A stretch of DNA of 54,244 nt from a virus. The notes beneath the pieces were generated by a model, which was given only the letters and a program-made list of their open reading frames with translations, searched no databases and was not told the DNA's origin. Position 1 is the first letter of the stretch; every line of letters begins with the position of its first letter. The translations under genes were made by a program, and so were the position numbers. The stretch covers positions 1 through 54,244 of IMG/VR virus record IMGVR_UViG_3300036760_000101. The stretch is one strand, 5' to 3'. This document shows, piece by piece, positions 1 through 9,217 of this stretch.

Positions 1-255
1 GGACTATACTTTCAATGGTTGGATAGATAGTAATTCCATTTTTGGTAATGTAAGCCCTGACCCTTCAATTACAGGTGCATCTACATTTCCAATTTTTGCT
101 TGTGTAACAAAAGGCTTTGATGGAATTAATCGTTTAGTTGCATTAGATATGCTTCCCAATGGTGGTGCATATCGTTGTAATTCACGTCTTATATATGCTA
201 CAGATTCACTTGCTTATTTTAATGGTTTACAAGTTGGTGGACTTGGAACGTGGGG
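1..255. repeat. Terminal overlap, left copy (circular join)
   Basis: This segment matches the last 255 bases of the window (53990-54244) base for base except at positions 27 (A here, G there) and 128 (A here, G there). The copies lie inside one continuous reading frame. This is the pattern of a circular or circularly permuted genome whose assembly ran past its own start; true direct terminal repeats would be expected to be identical. Confidence 0.93.
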
Positions 256-595
256 ATTTGATAATAAAGCGAGACTATCAAAGTTGTATTTCTTTAGGGG
301 TGGAGTGGCAGCAGCAGACGCAATTAATCCAGCAGCAATTCAAGGTTCATTTGAAGACCCTGTTACTGGAATACCGTATGTTCTTTGTAGTCAAAATCAG
401 GGCGTGGAAGTTTATAATGATGAATGTATTTTGAACATTGCATCGATAGATTATTACTATAGATGTATGTATCCTACACTAACCCCACCACACACAATTA
501 TGTTAGCAAGTAAATTTTCTAACTTTAATGCAGCAGTAGTTCCATCAAGAACAGGTGGAGACAAAATACTTACTTATTGGGTGAGGAGAGTATAG
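2..595 (+). CDS. Tail/fibre-like protein, 3' part of the gene split by the window ends
   Basis: The frame is open from base 2 with no start codon. It continues the gene that starts at 53661, giving an intact protein of 307 residues across the join. The protein is rich in Gly, Asn, Tyr and Trp and looks beta-structured, as tail or receptor-binding proteins do; I recognise no named domain. The end has Cys and Tyr clusters (DYYYRCMYP) and closes with LTYWVRRV. A DUF2341 tail protein follows after three bases. Internal ATGs such as 149 are not needed as starts. The function is inferred from context only. Confidence 0.8.
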   Translation, partial: DYTFNGWIDSNSIFGNVSPDPSITGASTFPIFACVTKGFDGINRLVALDMLPNGGAYRCNSRLIYATDSLAYFNGLQVGGLGTWGFDNKARLSKLYFFRGGVAAADAINPAAIQGSFEDPVTGIPYVLCSQNQGVEVYNDECILNIASIDYYYRCMYPTLTPPHTIMLASKFSNFNAAVVPSRTGGDKILTYWVRRV

Positions 596-598
596 TTA

Positions 599-1948
599 AT
601 GGGTTGGTTGACTGGTTGGACATATAGAAAATCTCATATTATAAATCCTGCTTCTGGTGCTGATAAAAATTATCAGAAAAGAATAGTAGTGCATTATGGT
701 GCTGGAGTTGATAGTGATGAAGAAGTCTATCTTGATAGTAAATGTAAAACCGATTTTGGAGATATAAGATTTACAGATAGTAGTGGAACTTTCCTACTGG
801 ACTATTGGATTGAAAAGAAAGTTGACAGTAATTATGCTATTTGTTGGGTTGAAATTATTGACGATTTGAGTGTGTATGATAAGAAAATTTATACCTATTA
901 CAGTAATGCAGGAGTAACTTCAATAGCCAATGGAGATAATACGTTTGTATTCTTTGATGATTTTGAAGTAGATTTAAGTAAATGGTTAAATAATCATGCT
1001 TCAATTTCAACAGACTATGCTTATAATGGTAGTAAATGTTTAAGATTGGATGTTGTAGGTGGAAGTAATGGATTTGTTTCTAAACTTCTCACTCAATTAA
1101 ATGTAGCAATTCATACCCATTATTATGATATTGAATCTGCCGAAGTTGAACTTCATGCTCTTATGGTTTCAGATGGTGCTGGACATGATTCTGCCATAGG
1201 TGTAGTAAGTGATGGTTCGCAGTATGAATATATGCCTGACGCATTTAATCCTGTTCCTATAAATAGTGGAATAGACAGAACTATTGATTGGCATGAATTT
1301 ATAATTAGATGTCATGCTAATGATTTGGCTCAACCTTGGCTTGGAGGTTCAAGACAATTTCTTATAGATGGAATCGTAATGTCAAATACTACATTAAATT
1401 ATGCAAATATTTTCTTACTAACATCTTCCACAGGAGGTGGTACTGCAACTGGGAAATCTTATTGGGATACGGTTTTTATAACAAAATATATTAATCCCGA
1501 ACCTGCTCATGGAACTTGGGGTTCAGAAGAAGATGATGGTGTAGGAATAACAACATTTAATGCGGAAGATATTGTGCAGTCAGACGAAGAAGCACCCATA
1601 GAGTTGGAAGATATTATTTATTCTTTATCACAAAGTCCTGAATTAGTTGAGAATGTAATATATGGTTTATTAAAAACTCCATTACATGTAGCAATATTAT
1701 CTGAGGATATTTTGGTAGTTTTAAATAGATTAAAAACATGGCTTGTTGAAGATATAATGGTTGCACTAACAGGTTCTTTGCATGTTCCAGTATTATCAGA
1801 GAACATACTGGTTGAATTATTAAGGATAAGGATTTGTGAGGTTGCAATAGAATTTGGTATTTCCGAGCAAGAAATTGTAAATATAATTATGACTACACAA
1901 GGGGAATTATTAAGAAGATTAACCAGTAAATTATATGAGAAACTTTAA
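599..1948 (+). CDS. DUF2341-type tail protein with lectin-like domain
   Basis: The protein has 449 residues. Residues about 5-110 carry the DUF2341 pattern: an early W-x-YRK start, then GDIRFTDSSG, LDYWIE, a WVEI strand and a YYSNAG end. DUF2341 is a beta-sandwich found in surface and phage tail proteins. Residues about 120-310 (FFDDFEVDLSKW to HGTWGSEE) resemble a concanavalin-like jelly roll. The C-terminal 130 residues hold amphipathic repeats (SEDILVVL, VEDIMVAL, SENILVEL) that could oligomerise or bind the next protein. It is probably a distal tail or host-binding protein; glycan binding is an inference. Confidence 0.72.
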   Translation: MGWLTGWTYRKSHIINPASGADKNYQKRIVVHYGAGVDSDEEVYLDSKCKTDFGDIRFTDSSGTFLLDYWIEKKVDSNYAICWVEIIDDLSVYDKKIYTYYSNAGVTSIANGDNTFVFFDDFEVDLSKWLNNHASISTDYAYNGSKCLRLDVVGGSNGFVSKLLTQLNVAIHTHYYDIESAEVELHALMVSDGAGHDSAIGVVSDGSQYEYMPDAFNPVPINSGIDRTIDWHEFIIRCHANDLAQPWLGGSRQFLIDGIVMSNTTLNYANIFLLTSSTGGGTATGKSYWDTVFITKYINPEPAHGTWGSEEDDGVGITTFNAEDIVQSDEEAPIELEDIIYSLSQSPELVENVIYGLLKTPLHVAILSEDILVVLNRLKTWLVEDIMVALTGSLHVPVLSENILVELLRIRICEVAIEFGISEQEIVNIIMTTQGELLRRLTSKLYEKL

Positions 1949-1957
1949 GGGGAGTAA

Positions 1958-2323
1958 ATGAAACAAAAATCTATGGTTACAGTTTCAAAATATTGGAATA
2001 ATCCAAAGATAACTACAGAAATTTGGTTAGAGGGAATACAATTAACTAAAGATTTAGATGACTTTAAGGAATCGTTGAAGTATGAGGTAGGGAAGTTAGT
2101 TCTTGATGCTATAAATAATAGACTAAAGGGCAGAGTTAATGCCTTGAAGGGTGAAGTAGGTTCTCCTATTTTTTATATCACCAAGAAATCCATAGGAGAT
2201 GTTATTGATAAAGTATTGGGGCAAAATGCTTCTTTGGATAAGGAGGAACTATATAAAATATTTGATGAAGCATTTGATAGTATTATTAACAAGATAAAAG
2301 AAGAAAGTGCTAAGGTTGTTTAG
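1958..2323 (+). CDS. Small helical protein of unknown function
   Basis: The protein has 121 residues and follows the DUF2341 gene by 9 bases, with GGGGAG ahead of the start. It is charged and predicted helical (LDDFKESLKYEVGKLVLDAI, then a Lys-rich end). No family is recognised. Its place between two structural genes suggests a tail chaperone or minor virion part. The stop codon lies inside a perfect 7-bp inverted repeat. Confidence 0.65.
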   Translation: MKQKSMVTVSKYWNNPKITTEIWLEGIQLTKDLDDFKESLKYEVGKLVLDAINNRLKGRVNALKGEVGSPIFYITKKSIGDVIDKVLGQNASLDKEELYKIFDEAFDSIINKIKEESAKVV

Positions 2324-2357
2324 CACTAATATGTTAATCTTTACAAATAAAGATAAC
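2307..2357 (+). promoter_or_regulatory. Two small hairpins between tail genes
   Basis: GTGCTAA (2307-2313) and TTAGCAC (2320-2326) form a perfect 7-bp stem around a 6-nt loop and contain the stop codon of the preceding gene. A second hairpin pairs ATCTTTA (2337-2343) with TAAAGAT (2348-2354), extended by GTT/AAC around one bulged base. The second is followed by CTAAAAAAC, with no U-run, so it is not a typical rightward terminator. mRNA processing or partial attenuation is possible. Confidence 0.4.
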
Positions 2358-2376
2358 TAAAAAACGGAGGATTAAT

Positions 2377-3027
2377 ATGTGGAATAAGTTAAGAGATGTA
2401 GTAAGGTTCGTTAGTTTCGATTCTGTAAGTGGTGAGGCATTTTTAGGTAATGTTCCATTAAAAAATTACATTTCCTTATTTGCTCCAGCAGCACCAGCAA
2501 CGGCAGTTGCGAATCGGTATGTAACATCTACCGCTATGGTAAATGCTGGATATTCAATAGCAAACAGTGGACTTCCTGGAGATGGTCTTTGTAGGAATGT
2601 TACATGCACACGAACAGTTGTTACTGGTGCTGATACTCCAGGAATATTAACAGTAACAGGTACAGATTATAATGATAAGGTAATAACGGAAGTCCTTATT
2701 CCAGGAGCACATACTGTTCTTGTTAGTGGAAAATTAGCGTTTAAGTCTGTCACAGCAGTTGTGGGTTCTGGTTGGGTTGTTGATTCTGGTGTTGCTTATG
2801 ACACAATAGTTGTAGGATTCGGAGATGTAGTTGGTTTTTCAAGTGTATTGTCTAAGGGCGATATTCTATTGTTTGTATGGAATCAGGCGATTCTTACTGC
2901 TGCAACTACTCCAGCACTTCCAACATTTACTTATAGTAAAGAAGTAAGTGGATGCACAATTCCACTTCCTGCTGCTGCTAATGCTGCAAAGAAATTAATA
3001 GCTATATTACTACAATTTAAAGGATAG
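2377..3027 (+). CDS. Putative structural protein (tail region)
   Basis: The protein has 216 residues and follows a CGGAGG site. It is rich in Val, Ala, Thr and Gly with alternating hydrophobic residues, suggesting beta structure (GILTVTGTDYNDKVITEVLI). The end is Ala-rich and basic. No named family is recognised. It lies in a run of tail and fibre genes and is probably a minor virion protein. Confidence 0.62.
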   Translation: MWNKLRDVVRFVSFDSVSGEAFLGNVPLKNYISLFAPAAPATAVANRYVTSTAMVNAGYSIANSGLPGDGLCRNVTCTRTVVTGADTPGILTVTGTDYNDKVITEVLIPGAHTVLVSGKLAFKSVTAVVGSGWVVDSGVAYDTIVVGFGDVVGFSSVLSKGDILLFVWNQAILTAATTPALPTFTYSKEVSGCTIPLPAAANAAKKLIAILLQFKG

Positions 3028-3038
3028 GAGGTACTAAA

Positions 3039-3953
3039 ATGACATTCAGTAAAGTAGTATCTCTTATAGAACAACTTTTAGCAAGTGGTGTTGCGAAGGT
3101 AACGCTTCCATTATCCAATGATAAATTATGGCTTGGTGGTGTAGATGGAATAGCACATGAACAAAGCATGTCTGGTGCAGGAACAATAACCAACGCTGGT
3201 GTATTGGCTATCACTGGACAGATATTACCATCAAGTATACTCATGGGTGATGGAACCACAAAGATTGCATTTGATAGTGTAGGTGCAGATTTTGCACATC
3301 TTTCGTCTGGCGTAGCCGTTACTGAAACTGGAACTAATGATAATGATATTAAAAACATAAGATGTCAACTTACGTCTATGGAGGCATTAACAGGAAAACA
3401 TCTTAAGTCAATTTATTCAAGGGTTGACGTAGACCATGCGTGTACTGATGCTTATTGCTTCCAGGGAAGTATGCGACTTACTGGAGTTGTATCTACAACT
3501 GGATATGGTATAAGTCAGACTGTTGTTATTAAAACTGGTACTCAACCAGAGGTTTACGGTTCATATATTACATTTGCTGGACATACATCAGACCATACTC
3601 AACATACTGGTACGGTTTCGGGTGTTTCTGCTGTTTATAACGGAGGAAATAGTCACGCTGGATTCAAGGCAACGAGTATATTTCGTGGTGGTGGTGCTGC
3701 ATACTGCTCAGTAGGTGCTGTGCTTCATGCTGCTGGAGAGGCTGCTATTGATAATATAATACAAGTTAGTAATGGCGAAGGTACTCCTAAATTTGTTAAG
3801 TTTGATGTAGCAACGGCAGTAAATTGTATTACTTCAAGCGGTGCTGGAACAGCTACAAATCCTGGTGCGGTTGGATTCTACAATATCGTAATTGACATTG
3901 CTGGAACTCCATGTTATATATTAGCAACTAAAAGTCCTTGGACAAATACTTAA
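3039..3953 (+). CDS. Tail fibre-like protein
   Basis: The protein has 304 residues. The N-terminal segment (VTLPLSNDKLWLGGVDGIAH) and the following SGAGTITNAGVLA are typical of phage fibre shafts. Later segments are Gly/Thr/Ser-rich beta strands with several His and Cys residues (GHTSDHTQHTG). An AGGAGG site lies ahead of the start. Similar fibre-like openings occur in the gene at 17592. It is likely a host-contact or decorating tail protein; the receptor cannot be told. Confidence 0.68.
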   Translation: MTFSKVVSLIEQLLASGVAKVTLPLSNDKLWLGGVDGIAHEQSMSGAGTITNAGVLAITGQILPSSILMGDGTTKIAFDSVGADFAHLSSGVAVTETGTNDNDIKNIRCQLTSMEALTGKHLKSIYSRVDVDHACTDAYCFQGSMRLTGVVSTTGYGISQTVVIKTGTQPEVYGSYITFAGHTSDHTQHTGTVSGVSAVYNGGNSHAGFKATSIFRGGGAAYCSVGAVLHAAGEAAIDNIIQVSNGEGTPKFVKFDVATAVNCITSSGAGTATNPGAVGFYNIVIDIAGTPCYILATKSPWTNT

Positions 3954-3965
3954 TAGGAGGAATAA

Positions 3966-4196
3966 ATGCACATAAGAGTAGAAAAAGCTGCTGACGGAAC
4001 TTATATCGTTGAAGTCCCTGCCAAAAAGAAGAAAGACAAAAAGGGCATGGAAATGTGTAATGAAGATTTAAAATATACAGCTAAGACAGAAGAGGAATGT
4101 ATTAAGGTTATTAAGGAAGCATTGAAAGAAATTGATGCTCCTAATGATGAATATGGTATAGCGTTTAACGAAGCAGTAAAAGAACCAAAGGGATAA
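3966..4196 (+). CDS. Small charged protein of unknown function
   Basis: The protein has 76 residues. A short beta opening (MHIRVEKAADGTYIVEVP) leads into a Lys run (AKKKKDKKG) and an acidic helical C-terminal half (TEEECIKVIKEALKEI). It has a GGAGG site and is followed at 4200 by a tail gene. No family is recognised. It may assist assembly of the neighbouring tail protein. Confidence 0.6.
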   Translation: MHIRVEKAADGTYIVEVPAKKKKDKKGMEMCNEDLKYTAKTEEECIKVIKEALKEIDAPNDEYGIAFNEAVKEPKG

Positions 4197-4199
4197 GTC

Positions 4200-5459
4200 A
4201 TGCAATATATGACCCTATCCCTAAAAAAGTTTAAAGGGTTAAATAATATCCTCCCTACTTATGACCACGCAAGGGTTGAATTTGTAGGGAGGACAGCTAT
4301 CACGGAAGCCTTCCTCATGGAAGCTAAAAATCTTGACCTAACGGATGAATTTCATCTCAGGATGAGGAAAGGACATGACCCAATATATAACCAATCCAAT
4401 GGAAATATTCATTCCCTATGGAGCAATAATGATATTTGCTTACTTAGGGAGGGTATAAATCTTAAATATCTTTCTACCGATTATCTTTCTCATAATCTAA
4501 GGGAGAACTTAACTCCCCAGAAAATCAATATGTCTTATTTGGATTTAAATAATAAGATTTATTATTCAGATGGGATAGATACTGGAATAGTAGAAAATTA
4601 TACTTCAAGAAGTTGGGGATTGGATATTCCACCGTCTCCTGTATTAACTGAAACTGTTGGTCAAATGAGGGCAGGAACTTACCGTATTGCATTGTCCTAT
4701 GTAAGAAATGATGGACAGGCATCTGGAACTAAATTACCATCTGTCATTACTATAGGAGAAAATAAAGGAATAAGTGTATCGAATATTATTCCATCAACAG
4801 ATAGTACGGTAAGTTACATTAATGTATATATTTCAAGTCCAGACGGTGAGGCATTATTTCCATATACAGTAATAGATAATGCAAATCAGACATTTTCCAT
4901 ATTGGGGAATAGTTTACAGTCTGGATTATCCTTACAATTATTTAATTTAGTTAAGGCTCCAGCAGGAAGTATTCTTGAGTATTACAACGGAAGGATATGG
5001 ATAGTAAGTGGTGACGTAGTATGGTATTCCGAACCATTTGCCTATGAATTATTTAGGTTAGCATCAAATTATTTGATGTTAGACTCTCCGATTACTATTT
5101 TTTCGGCAGTTAAGGATGGGTTATGGATAGCCACGGAAGATAATACCTACTTCTTCCAGGGAGATAATCCACCGTTTAAGGTAACCGTTAAGGCTAACTA
5201 TGGAGCAATAAGAGGAACCTTACAGAAAATCTCTGGTACGTTTATGGGTAAGGGAGATAATAATATGGTTTCCGTATGGACTTCCAAAAAGGGAATATGT
5301 GCTGGATATGACGGTGGGGAGTTCAAAAATTTTACAAATGAAAATTATGATTTACCAATAGGATTATATGGTACGTCAATTTTTCGTCAAGAACGTGGCA
5401 TGAATCATTATTTGGTATCACTTAAAAATATAGAAGAAGCAGGCAATATTTATGAATAG
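4200..5459 (+). CDS. Tail hub/nozzle-like beta-propeller protein
   Basis: The protein has 419 residues. It shows repeated strands with GRIWIVSGDVVWYSEPF, DGLWIATEDNTYFFQG and GKGDNNMVSVWTSKKGIC, a pattern seen in propeller-like tail hub or nozzle proteins of short-tailed phages. A fibronectin-like stretch (GTYRIALSYVRNDGQASGT) lies near residue 160. The start is three bases after the previous stop. The podovirus nozzle role is an inference from fold-like repeats and gene order. Confidence 0.6.
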   Translation: MQYMTLSLKKFKGLNNILPTYDHARVEFVGRTAITEAFLMEAKNLDLTDEFHLRMRKGHDPIYNQSNGNIHSLWSNNDICLLREGINLKYLSTDYLSHNLRENLTPQKINMSYLDLNNKIYYSDGIDTGIVENYTSRSWGLDIPPSPVLTETVGQMRAGTYRIALSYVRNDGQASGTKLPSVITIGENKGISVSNIIPSTDSTVSYINVYISSPDGEALFPYTVIDNANQTFSILGNSLQSGLSLQLFNLVKAPAGSILEYYNGRIWIVSGDVVWYSEPFAYELFRLASNYLMLDSPITIFSAVKDGLWIATEDNTYFFQGDNPPFKVTVKANYGAIRGTLQKISGTFMGKGDNNMVSVWTSKKGICAGYDGGEFKNFTNENYDLPIGLYGTSIFRQERGMNHYLVSLKNIEEAGNIYE

Positions 5460-5468
5460 GAGGAATAT

Positions 5469-6332
5469 ATGAGTGTCAAAATTTCGACAGGATTACGCAA
5501 CAAGTTAGCAGGTATTTATGCAGAGAAAGTAACCAACGGTGGTTTCAGTTCTGCCACTACAGGATGGACAGCAGTTGCAGGTGTATTGGCAAGTGTAGCT
5601 TCTGGTCAGTCTGGTAACTGCTTGAGGATTACAACCAATAGTGCAAACGTAGCAAAGGCGTATCAGGACATTACCACAAAGGTTGGTCATGTTTATATTT
5701 TTGGTGGTTATCAAAAACAGGGCGATGGTACTGGTGGTAGAATAATGATAGGCACTACTGGTGATGAAAATGCTTATTATGATTCTGGAGATTCCAATCC
5801 TGCATCATGGACAGTTCAGGAATTTTTCCTTAGAGCCACAACCACAACTACAAGAATTACATTACAGAACGACGATACAACCAATACTGGAAAGACAGCA
5901 CTATTTGATACCATTACAATGTCATCGTTTATGAAATCAGTACAGGATGTAATGAAGGGATGTTTCTTGGATGTATGGAGTGGCGCTCAGCCTTCATCTC
6001 CAGATGCACCCATGACAGGAACTAAGTTATTGACACTATTTTCTGATGGTTCAACAACTGGTTTAAACTTTGATGATGCGGTAGCTGGTGTTTTAAGTAA
6101 GGCAGTAGCAGAAACATGGTCTGGTGCTGGAATAGATACTGGAGTGGCTGGATGCTGGAGATTAAGAACTGCTGGTGATAGTTCTAATGACCAGAGTGAG
6201 ATTAATGAAAGAATAGATGGTACGGTAGCATTATCTGGTGGAGATATGACGATGTCTCCGTCACTTAATATCGTAGTTACTGCGATACAGACACTATCAA
6301 CATTTACGGTAACTGTTCCGATAGGGGCATAA
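5469..6332 (+). CDS. Tail protein with carbohydrate-binding-module-like N-terminus
   Basis: The protein has 287 residues. Residues about 20-155 read like a CBM4/9-type jelly roll: VTNGGFSSATTGWTAV, NCLRITTNSANVAKAYQDI, then a TALFDTITM end. The C-terminal half (LDVWSGAQPSSPDAP, then WSGAGIDTGVAGCWRLRT) is a beta domain common in phage structural proteins. A strong AGGAGG site precedes the start. It is probably a tail surface protein; sugar binding is a family-based guess. Confidence 0.65.
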   Translation: MSVKISTGLRNKLAGIYAEKVTNGGFSSATTGWTAVAGVLASVASGQSGNCLRITTNSANVAKAYQDITTKVGHVYIFGGYQKQGDGTGGRIMIGTTGDENAYYDSGDSNPASWTVQEFFLRATTTTTRITLQNDDTTNTGKTALFDTITMSSFMKSVQDVMKGCFLDVWSGAQPSSPDAPMTGTKLLTLFSDGSTTGLNFDDAVAGVLSKAVAETWSGAGIDTGVAGCWRLRTAGDSSNDQSEINERIDGTVALSGGDMTMSPSLNIVVTAIQTLSTFTVTVPIGA

Positions 6333-6336
6333 TATT

Positions 6337-7080
6337 ATGGCAGACGGTTATGTCCGTTCTGTATATATACAATTAGAACCACTGATTGTAAATGCAACCA
6401 TTACAAACACTCAAGGTAATGAGTTAAGCGTTGAAGTTGAATTATCTTCAATAACGGTAGAATCCGAAGTTATATCTGGTATATTACTTTCGGCAGAAAT
6501 AGAACTTTCTGCATTTACAACAACAGGAACCTTAGCTCAATCATCTGGAAATGCACTTAGCGTTAGTATTGCATTACCATCCCTGAAAGTATCTGGTCTG
6601 TTAGAGACAATTCTAAGAGAAATCCTAAGTACATTTTGTATGAATACCAGAAACTCAGGATTAACCTCATATGATAATTATAATTTTAATAGTTTCTGTA
6701 AATTTAATGGTAAGTATTTTGGTGCAACATCAGGCTCTATTTCCTTGCTCGACAATGACAGGGATGATATAACAAATATAGACTTTGAATTAGCAGTAGA
6801 CTTGTCGGATGTGGGTGTTGATAAGTTAAAAAGAATTAATGATATTTTTATGAATATGAAGTCAGATGGAGATTACGAATTAAAGATAAGTATAGACGAA
6901 GAAGATGAATATATTTATCAATTCAAGGATGATGAATGGAAACTCCATATGTCCAAAGTCAAGATTGGTAAGGGCATGAAGGGAAGTAACATTAAAATAT
7001 CATTGATAAATAAGTCTGGTTCTGATGTAGAATTAGATTCCCTGGAAGCAACAATAGAGACCCTATCGAGAAGGACATAA
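6337..7080 (+). CDS. Structural protein with three N-terminal beta repeats
   Basis: The protein has 247 residues. Residues about 25-95 contain three related units of roughly 23 residues, centred on LSVEVELSS, LSAEIELSA and LSVSIALPS. The rest is a mixed domain containing DYELKISIDEEDEYIYQFKD. Its stop overlaps the next start (ATAATGG), so the two genes are coupled. No named family is recognised; it is most likely a tail component. Confidence 0.62.
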   Translation: MADGYVRSVYIQLEPLIVNATITNTQGNELSVEVELSSITVESEVISGILLSAEIELSAFTTTGTLAQSSGNALSVSIALPSLKVSGLLETILREILSTFCMNTRNSGLTSYDNYNFNSFCKFNGKYFGATSGSISLLDNDRDDITNIDFELAVDLSDVGVDKLKRINDIFMNMKSDGDYELKISIDEEDEYIYQFKDDEWKLHMSKVKIGKGMKGSNIKISLINKSGSDVELDSLEATIETLSRRT

Positions 7081-9215
7081 TGGAACCCGAAGATTTCTGG
7101 ACTCCAAGATTGAGAATTGACGTTAGGGGTGGACGGGAATATCTTGGATTTGCCAAAAAGAAACTTCGACAAATGAAAAGTAGAATGAAAGACCTTGGAC
7201 TGAATATTCTAAGAAAAAGATTCAAGACTCAAGATGTAGACATTACAATTCAATCTATTCAAGAAAATGATTTAATAAGAATAAAAAGAGTATTGATTGA
7301 AAATGATATTTTGATTTTATATTGTATGATTCCATATGTAACACCAGGAATGGGAAATGATTGGATTTTTCTTCCCTTGACTTGGTATCCTCAGTTATAT
7401 GAAATAAAATATGATAAAAAGAATGAAATATATAGCTTAAATCCAAGATTAACTAATCCCACAATAGTATTTAATAAGGATACAATAAGAACATCATTTA
7501 TACAAGATAATAATGGTAAAAATGAGCATGTATCATTTATACCAAAAGTGGTTGTATATTCGGAACCACAATCTTTTGCTGTTATATATGAAGATAGTAC
7601 ATATAAGGGAATAGGAACGAATACCTTAGGTGGTATTGTAGCTCCATCTGGTACTTTTATACCATTATTGATTGGAAATAAGATAGTATGGGGATGGGAT
7701 GACTTTCAATATATTCCAAGTGATTTAGTAATAGATGGTAATACGTTTGTGGAATTGGCACTTGGCAGATATAATTATACATTACAAAATAATGGTGCGG
7801 TAGATAGAACTAATTATAGAGTTGTAAGTATAGCAAATATTGAAAGTGGGGAAGCAACTACAGGATTTCTTTATTATTTGGGTGGATGGAACCTGTCCCC
7901 CACATTATTACCATATCCAGTTTATGATATTATTAATGGTGAAAATGAAGATAAAGCAGAGTTAGGTATTTATTCATATATAGACAATGAAAAGGCATTG
8001 TTGGATTATAAAATAACAAATAAGGTAACTGAAAGTTCTGAAAGTTCAGATAGTAACGATACCAAAATATGTGTTGGCGTGATGCATATAGAATCGAGTA
8101 GTTCATCACAAACTGTATCTAAAAGTCAAAATTTAAGTGTAATATTTGGAGATGAAGTTTTATATAATGACATAAGAAATATAGAAAGTAGTAGTTATTC
8201 TTCTGAATATAATGGGTCAGCGTATGTGGGTGAGGGATTTGAAGTTCCATTTAGCGGATTAGCGGAAACGTCTTTTTCTCAAACACTCAGTTCCTATTTG
8301 ATAACCCTTGGATGTTTTGATTATACCTATGACAATAGTTCTTTTATAACCATAGTTTCTAAATATGAGGCAGAATATAATTTATCATATAGTTTACATG
8401 ATGAATCTTATCATGGAAACCATGTATTTTATACATGGAACGCACCACCCTATGAGTGTATACCCATGTTTGACCATTTTGGTTCTTCAAGTGGAATTGG
8501 TAGTGGTAGTGAGTCAAGTGTTAAGTCTTGGTTTTTATTATATAAAATTAATAATGGTGCATATGTAGAGATTCCATTAAATATTTCACTTACTGCAAGT
8601 AGGTCATTTTCTGGTACTGGTTATCCTATTATAAATTATCAATATTCCGATTGGATATATATTGGAAAAACAATAAGCAATAGTTCAGTAAAAATAGACT
8701 GGAATAAAAAGTATATGGTATATACGTATATTATTACTACAGAATATAATAATGGGATATGGTATGCAGATAGTAGGGTTATCGGATTGATAGATATAAA
8801 AACTGGCGATAGACAGGAATGGACTTACCCCATTTTTGGGGAAAGTTTACAGATAGAAAATATAGAAGGAACAACCATAGATGGTGGAAATATATGGTGG
8901 ACATACCAACAATTTTTTATAATTGCATGTAATCCTACTTGCGTATCTTCCCCTGCTGAATTTGATTACAATATTGAAGGTGCAAGTTATCAACATAAGA
9001 AATCGGTATTGTTAGAATGGGATAAGGTAACCGATGCTACCTATTATCTTATATTTGCAGGACAAAGTTTGGTCGGGATTTCAGATACAAATAGTTATTT
9101 ATTTAATGGAAATGTAATGGATACCAATTATGATTTTGGGGGAAGCCCAAATGCAACAGTGGAGCCTAACCATTCCAGTATAGGATTATATACAATAAAG
9201 ACAAAGGGAGGATAA
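7080..9215 (+). CDS. Large tail protein
   Basis: The protein has 711 residues. A basic N-terminus (RLRIDVRGGREYLG, then KKKLRQMKSRMK) leads into long beta-rich regions, a Ser-rich stretch near residues 315-350 (ESSSSSQTVSKS) and a fibronectin-III-like end (VLLEWDKVTDATYYLIFAG). It starts on the stop of the preceding gene and ends two bases before the next start. It is probably a central tail or adsorption protein, inferred from size, composition and position. Confidence 0.62.
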   Translation: MEPEDFWTPRLRIDVRGGREYLGFAKKKLRQMKSRMKDLGLNILRKRFKTQDVDITIQSIQENDLIRIKRVLIENDILILYCMIPYVTPGMGNDWIFLPLTWYPQLYEIKYDKKNEIYSLNPRLTNPTIVFNKDTIRTSFIQDNNGKNEHVSFIPKVVVYSEPQSFAVIYEDSTYKGIGTNTLGGIVAPSGTFIPLLIGNKIVWGWDDFQYIPSDLVIDGNTFVELALGRYNYTLQNNGAVDRTNYRVVSIANIESGEATTGFLYYLGGWNLSPTLLPYPVYDIINGENEDKAELGIYSYIDNEKALLDYKITNKVTESSESSDSNDTKICVGVMHIESSSSSQTVSKSQNLSVIFGDEVLYNDIRNIESSSYSSEYNGSAYVGEGFEVPFSGLAETSFSQTLSSYLITLGCFDYTYDNSSFITIVSKYEAEYNLSYSLHDESYHGNHVFYTWNAPPYECIPMFDHFGSSSGIGSGSESSVKSWFLLYKINNGAYVEIPLNISLTASRSFSGTGYPIINYQYSDWIYIGKTISNSSVKIDWNKKYMVYTYIITTEYNNGIWYADSRVIGLIDIKTGDRQEWTYPIFGESLQIENIEGTTIDGGNIWWTYQQFFIIACNPTCVSSPAEFDYNIEGASYQHKKSVLLEWDKVTDATYYLIFAGQSLVGISDTNSYLFNGNVMDTNYDFGGSPNATVEPNHSSIGLYTIKTKGG

Positions 9216-9217
9216 GT

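Noticed and set aside
1-255. Genuine direct terminal repeats as physical genome ends
   Set aside because: The copies differ at two sites and lie within a tail gene, which fits an assembly overlap better.
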